Shown piece by piece: positions 6,400-8,578 of a DNA stretch of 8,578 nucleotides (its first letter is position 1; each line of letters starts with the position of its first letter). Source of the DNA: Prevotellaceae bacterium (GTDB lineage: Bacteria > Bacteroidota > Bacteroidia > Bacteroidales > UBA932). The stretch lies in contig JAISRS010000188.1 in the NCBI GenBank assembly GCA_031273485.1, positions 1 through 8,578 of the forward strand, read 5' to 3'. The position numbers were made by a program, and so were the translations under genes. Below the pieces are notes generated by a model that saw only the letters and a program-made list of their open reading frames with translations, was not told the origin of the DNA and searched no databases.

Positions 6400-7455
6400 T
6401 TATTGCAGTTTTGCATCCGACGGTATGGACAGTTCCTTGCCCATTTGATAAATGTGCATTTTTCCGCTGCAAAGTTCGTTCGAGCCGTAATATAGCTGAA
6501 CAAAAGCAGTTTCGGGTATTCTGTAATATATCGGTAATTTTATTCTTGTTTTCACTCCTTCCAGAGCGTTCACCTTGCCGCTTGGACTAACATTCAGAAG
6601 CAGAGGTTTTGTGGTTCGTGTTGATTCGGAAAGCGGTCCATCGACTTCAGAAAAATAACAGACTGCATACGATTTTTTGTCCAAAGCCTTATCGGGCGAT
6701 ATATAGAATTTATACACACGGCTTTCGACAATATGTTTTCCGATAAACAGCGAGAGATATTCCTTTTCGAGGCGGCTTATTTCTTTCAGGGCGTCTTTCA
6801 GCGAGTTGCCGCTAAAAGCGTGCTCCACATCTCCCGAAATCAGTTCAAATCGTCGCTGACGTAATGCAAAAAGGAATTTAGCCGCATCTTCCGCCTTACT
6901 TTCAGGGTCTTTCTTTTCGATGAAACTTTCTTGATAAGGGACATTAATAAACCCCGAATCGGTTCGGATTCTGTCGTTTATCGTTTCCTTTCTCGTTTTG
7001 ATGGGAGGAGACGACAGGCGATCGGTGTAATGTTGAAAATTTTTTAACGGAGCAGAAAGGTCAATTGCCGATTTTTTAGGTTCATTGACTGCGAATATCA
7101 ATCCTTCCGCCGCGAGCGACAGAAAAGTGGCGTTCAGGGTAGTTTTCTCGCCGATAGGCAAAGAGTAAAGATATTCATAATCAGCCTCAGTGACCGGTTG
7201 CATCGAAACGTTGCCAATGCTGTAGCTCACATCTTCTTTTACCGAAACATTTTCTATAGATAGAAATACATCCGCATATCTGACATAAGGACCCGGTATG
7301 TAGGTGTCCTTTTTGACTTCTACGGAAATCTCTATACTCGTTTTCGGTAACGCATATACTAACGAATTTTCAGGAACTTCTTTATTTACTCTCTGAGCAA
7401 AAACCGAAGAAAGAGAAAAAAACAGAATTAAGGAAATAAATACTAATCTTTTCAT
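6400..7455 (-). CDS. Exported DUF4831-family protein
   Basis: A 351-residue protein with a clear Sec signal peptide: MKRL, a hydrophobic core at 5-18, and a probable signal peptidase I site after SVFA at 20, just before Gln21. No lipobox Cys, so the product is likely periplasmic or secreted. The mature part carries hallmarks I associate with the Bacteroidota family DUF4831: YALPKT at 34-39 then a beta-strand, PGPYVRYAD at 54-62, an A-rich helix AEDAAKFLFALRQRRFELISGD at about 188-209, and LEKEYLSLFIGK at 229-240. The rest looks beta-rich. The function of the family is not known. It is the first gene of the probable five-gene transcript and sits behind a strong promoter match. The domain name is from recall of the motif pattern; the signal peptide is directly visible. 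Confidence 0.8.
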   Translation of the reverse strand: MKRLVFISLILFFSLSSVFAQRVNKEVPENSLVYALPKTSIEISVEVKKDTYIPGPYVRYADVFLSIENVSVKEDVSYSIGNVSMQPVTEADYEYLYSLPIGEKTTLNATFLSLAAEGLIFAVNEPKKSAIDLSAPLKNFQHYTDRLSSPPIKTRKETINDRIRTDSGFINVPYQESFIEKKDPESKAEDAAKFLFALRQRRFELISGDVEHAFSGNSLKDALKEISRLEKEYLSLFIGKHIVESRVYKFYISPDKALDKKSYAVCYFSEVDGPLSESTRTTKPLLLNVSPSGKVNALEGVKTRIKLPIYYRIPETAFVQLYYGSNELCSGKMHIYQMGKELSIPSDAKLQ

Positions 7456-7529
7456 TTGTTTATATTTTAATTATTTAATCATATTACTTATTGTACTTTA
7501 TACATCATTTTCAATTTTTACAACGGTCG

Positions 7530-7560
7530 CAAAGGTAGGGATATTATTGATGTAAACAAA
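7530..7560 (-). promoter_or_regulatory. Bacteroidota housekeeping promoter for DUF4831-proS-argH-GH25-era
   Basis: On the minus strand TTTG (7560-7557) is followed after exactly 19 bp by TACCTTTG (7537-7530). This matches the Bacteroidota primary-sigma consensus TTTG, 19-21 bp, TAnnTTTG. The predicted start is near 7523-7525, giving a leader of about 70 nt before the ATG at 7455. No other consensus promoter was found in the short gaps of the downstream genes. Confidence 0.75.
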
Positions 7561-7568
7561 AAAAATAT

Positions 7569-7596
7569 GAATTACGAATTAAAAATTAAAAATTAC
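7569..7596. repeat. Four tandem 7-bp repeats (RAATTAM)
   Basis: Units GAATTAC, GAATTAA, AAATTAA and AAATTAC follow each other without gaps and run into the GGGGGCGTC-containing element. They are the counterpart of the heptamer array at 1787-1835, on the other side of the element. Confidence 0.65.
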
Positions 7597-7659
7597 GAGG
7601 GGGCGTCTTTTCTTTTAAGGACTTTAAGGTTTTAAAGTCCTTAAAGGGAAATTCATAAT
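7591..7659. repeat. Second copy of the intergenic hairpin element, rearranged
   Basis: Bases 7591-7620 match 1731-1760 at 27 of 30 positions (AATTACGAGGG, then CGTCTTTTCT, then TTAAGG). The centre is expanded, so 7608-7625 and 7634-7651 form their own 18-bp stem with two wobbles around an 8-nt loop. Compared with 1731-1791, the right arm lacks the 16 bases that pair with the GAGGGGGCGTC part. It lies 3' of the helicase gene and may weakly terminate it, but no U-run directly follows the stem on the minus strand (GACGCCCCC comes first). Confidence 0.65.
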
Positions 7660-8578
7660 TCATGATTTAGAAAGGTAAGTCAGATGATTTATCACTGCTT
7701 TGATATCTCCGTACGAAAATTCATCTCCAAGTTTTTGTTTAATCTCCGAGAGCGACGACTGTTCATTGAAATTTTCGACCAGAGGTTGAATTATTTTCAC
7801 TTTTTCTTCGGACATAAGTTCATGGATCAAAATTTCGCCGGTTTTTACGAACGCAGTTAAATGTCCTTCGATTGTGCTTTGCGCCAGATTTCGTTCTACT
7901 GCAATATCTTCCATATCCATTCCTTTGCGAAACATTTCCAGCGTTATGAAAAACGAAGCTCCTTTTTCTTTTTCCGGTTTACTTCTCTTACTGTCGGACG
8001 GTTTATTTGTTTGGGGCGCTATTGTTTCAAAATCAATTTCTTCGGTCAATAAAATTTCGCCGTAAGCGACCCTTTTCAGTTTTACAATAAATTCTTCCAG
8101 CCCACTTTTAATATCTCTGACGGCAGTTGTGTATTGTTTCACTTTCGACGCTTTTTTAAGGCTGTCTAAATGAGCGTCCAGCGGATTCAGGACATTTTCC
8201 GTGAAATCCTTATAAAAATATATAACCGCTTTTTGCACACGATTTTTCAATGTTAAAATATCTCCGTCTTTTTCAAAATTGTTCAATAAAAGATGGAGTT
8301 GTTCCTGAAATTTTTTAGCGACATTCTGTTGTTCCGACATTCGATTTTGGATATTTAAAGCCATCGCAAACGCTTCGGCGGAATCAGGAATCGTTTTCTC
8401 TAAGGTTAAGGAGGTAAACGACATACTTAAATCAAGCGCCTGTTGCCAGTCGAACGCATGGATCAATTTTTCGCGTAAATATTTGGGACGTTCAACGGCT
8501 AAGATTCGTGTCAATTCGTCTATCGGTCTTTCCTGTTTGGCAAATTCTATGATTTCGGGATTTGTTTTTATACTGCCG
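7660..8578 (-). CDS. C-terminal part of a Pif1-type helicase/AAA ATPase with HTH domain
   Basis: The frame is open from the right edge to TGA at 7660-7662, so 305 residues of a longer protein are visible. The first, GSIKTNPEIIEFAKQ, resembles the segment just after the last helicase motif of Pif1-like enzymes. A possible TTG start at 8514 is not the true start because the frame continues upstream. Visible residues 22-180 are charged and helical. Around 190-205 is a Lys/Ser/Pro/Glu-rich linker, and 207-300 form a C-terminal helix-turn-helix domain (SFFITLEMFRKGMDMEDIA then RNLAQSTIEGHL) of the HTH_40 type that ends RecQ- and Pif1-like helicases. The Walker motifs lie outside the window. If correct, it is a DNA helicase in replication or repair; a RecQ-family protein is the main alternative. 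It is 204 bp upstream of DUF4831 and likely a separate unit. Confidence 0.65.
   Translation of the reverse strand, partial: GSIKTNPEIIEFAKQERPIDELTRILAVERPKYLREKLIHAFDWQQALDLSMSFTSLTLEKTIPDSAEAFAMALNIQNRMSEQQNVAKKFQEQLHLLLNNFEKDGDILTLKNRVQKAVIYFYKDFTENVLNPLDAHLDSLKKASKVKQYTTAVRDIKSGLEEFIVKLKRVAYGEILLTEEIDFETIAPQTNKPSDSKRSKPEKEKGASFFITLEMFRKGMDMEDIAVERNLAQSTIEGHLTAFVKTGEILIHELMSEEKVKIIQPLVENFNEQSSLSEIKQKLGDEFSYGDIKAVINHLTYLSKS

Noticed and set aside
8512..8514. TTG as the start of the HTH protein
   Set aside because: The frame stays open to the window edge, and the upstream residues (GSIKTNPEIIEFAKQ) look like continuing helicase sequence.

Overview
The window looks like chromosomal DNA from a member of the Bacteroidota, most likely Bacteroidales. 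Four things point there: the -33/-7 promoter type (TTTG, 19 bp, TAnnTTTG), the lack of Shine-Dalgarno sites, a DUF4831 protein, and Bacteroidales-like versions of ProRS, ArgH and a helicase ending in a helix-turn-helix domain. The DNA is moderately AT-rich. I see no rRNA, tRNA, CRISPR array, transposase or phage gene. Every supported gene is on the minus strand, so transcription runs from high to low coordinates.

In transcription order the window holds: (1) the C-terminal part of a probable Pif1-type helicase, 8578-7660, cut by the window edge; (2) a 204-bp spacer with a repeat element and a textbook Bacteroidota promoter; (3) a closely packed run of five genes, 7455-1840: exported DUF4831 protein, prolyl-tRNA synthetase (proS), argininosuccinate lyase (argH), membrane-anchored GH25 lysozyme-like protein, and the GTPase era. 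The gaps are 33, 59, 57 and 4 bp, so one transcript is plausible; (4) a 132-bp spacer with a long palindromic hairpin and a 7-bp tandem repeat, probably ending the era transcript; (5) a MalY/PatB-family PLP enzyme, 1707-532; (6) a 450-bp spacer full of repeats and palindromes; (7) the first 27 codons of miaB, 81-1, running off the left edge and preceded by a second TAnnTTTG element.

The genes are mostly housekeeping: translation (proS, era, miaB for tRNA modification), arginine and sulfur amino-acid metabolism (argH, the PatB-like lyase), cell wall (GH25) and DNA maintenance (helicase). They do not form one pathway. The unusual content is between the genes. All three long spacers carry related pieces of one element: 7-bp AATTCRT-type repeats around a GGCGTC-containing hairpin. 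The left spacer also has an 82-bp tandem duplication with internal 9-bp periodicity and a cluster of REP-like palindromes. I found no convincing new defence or metabolic system. The best candidate for something undescribed is this intergenic repeat family.
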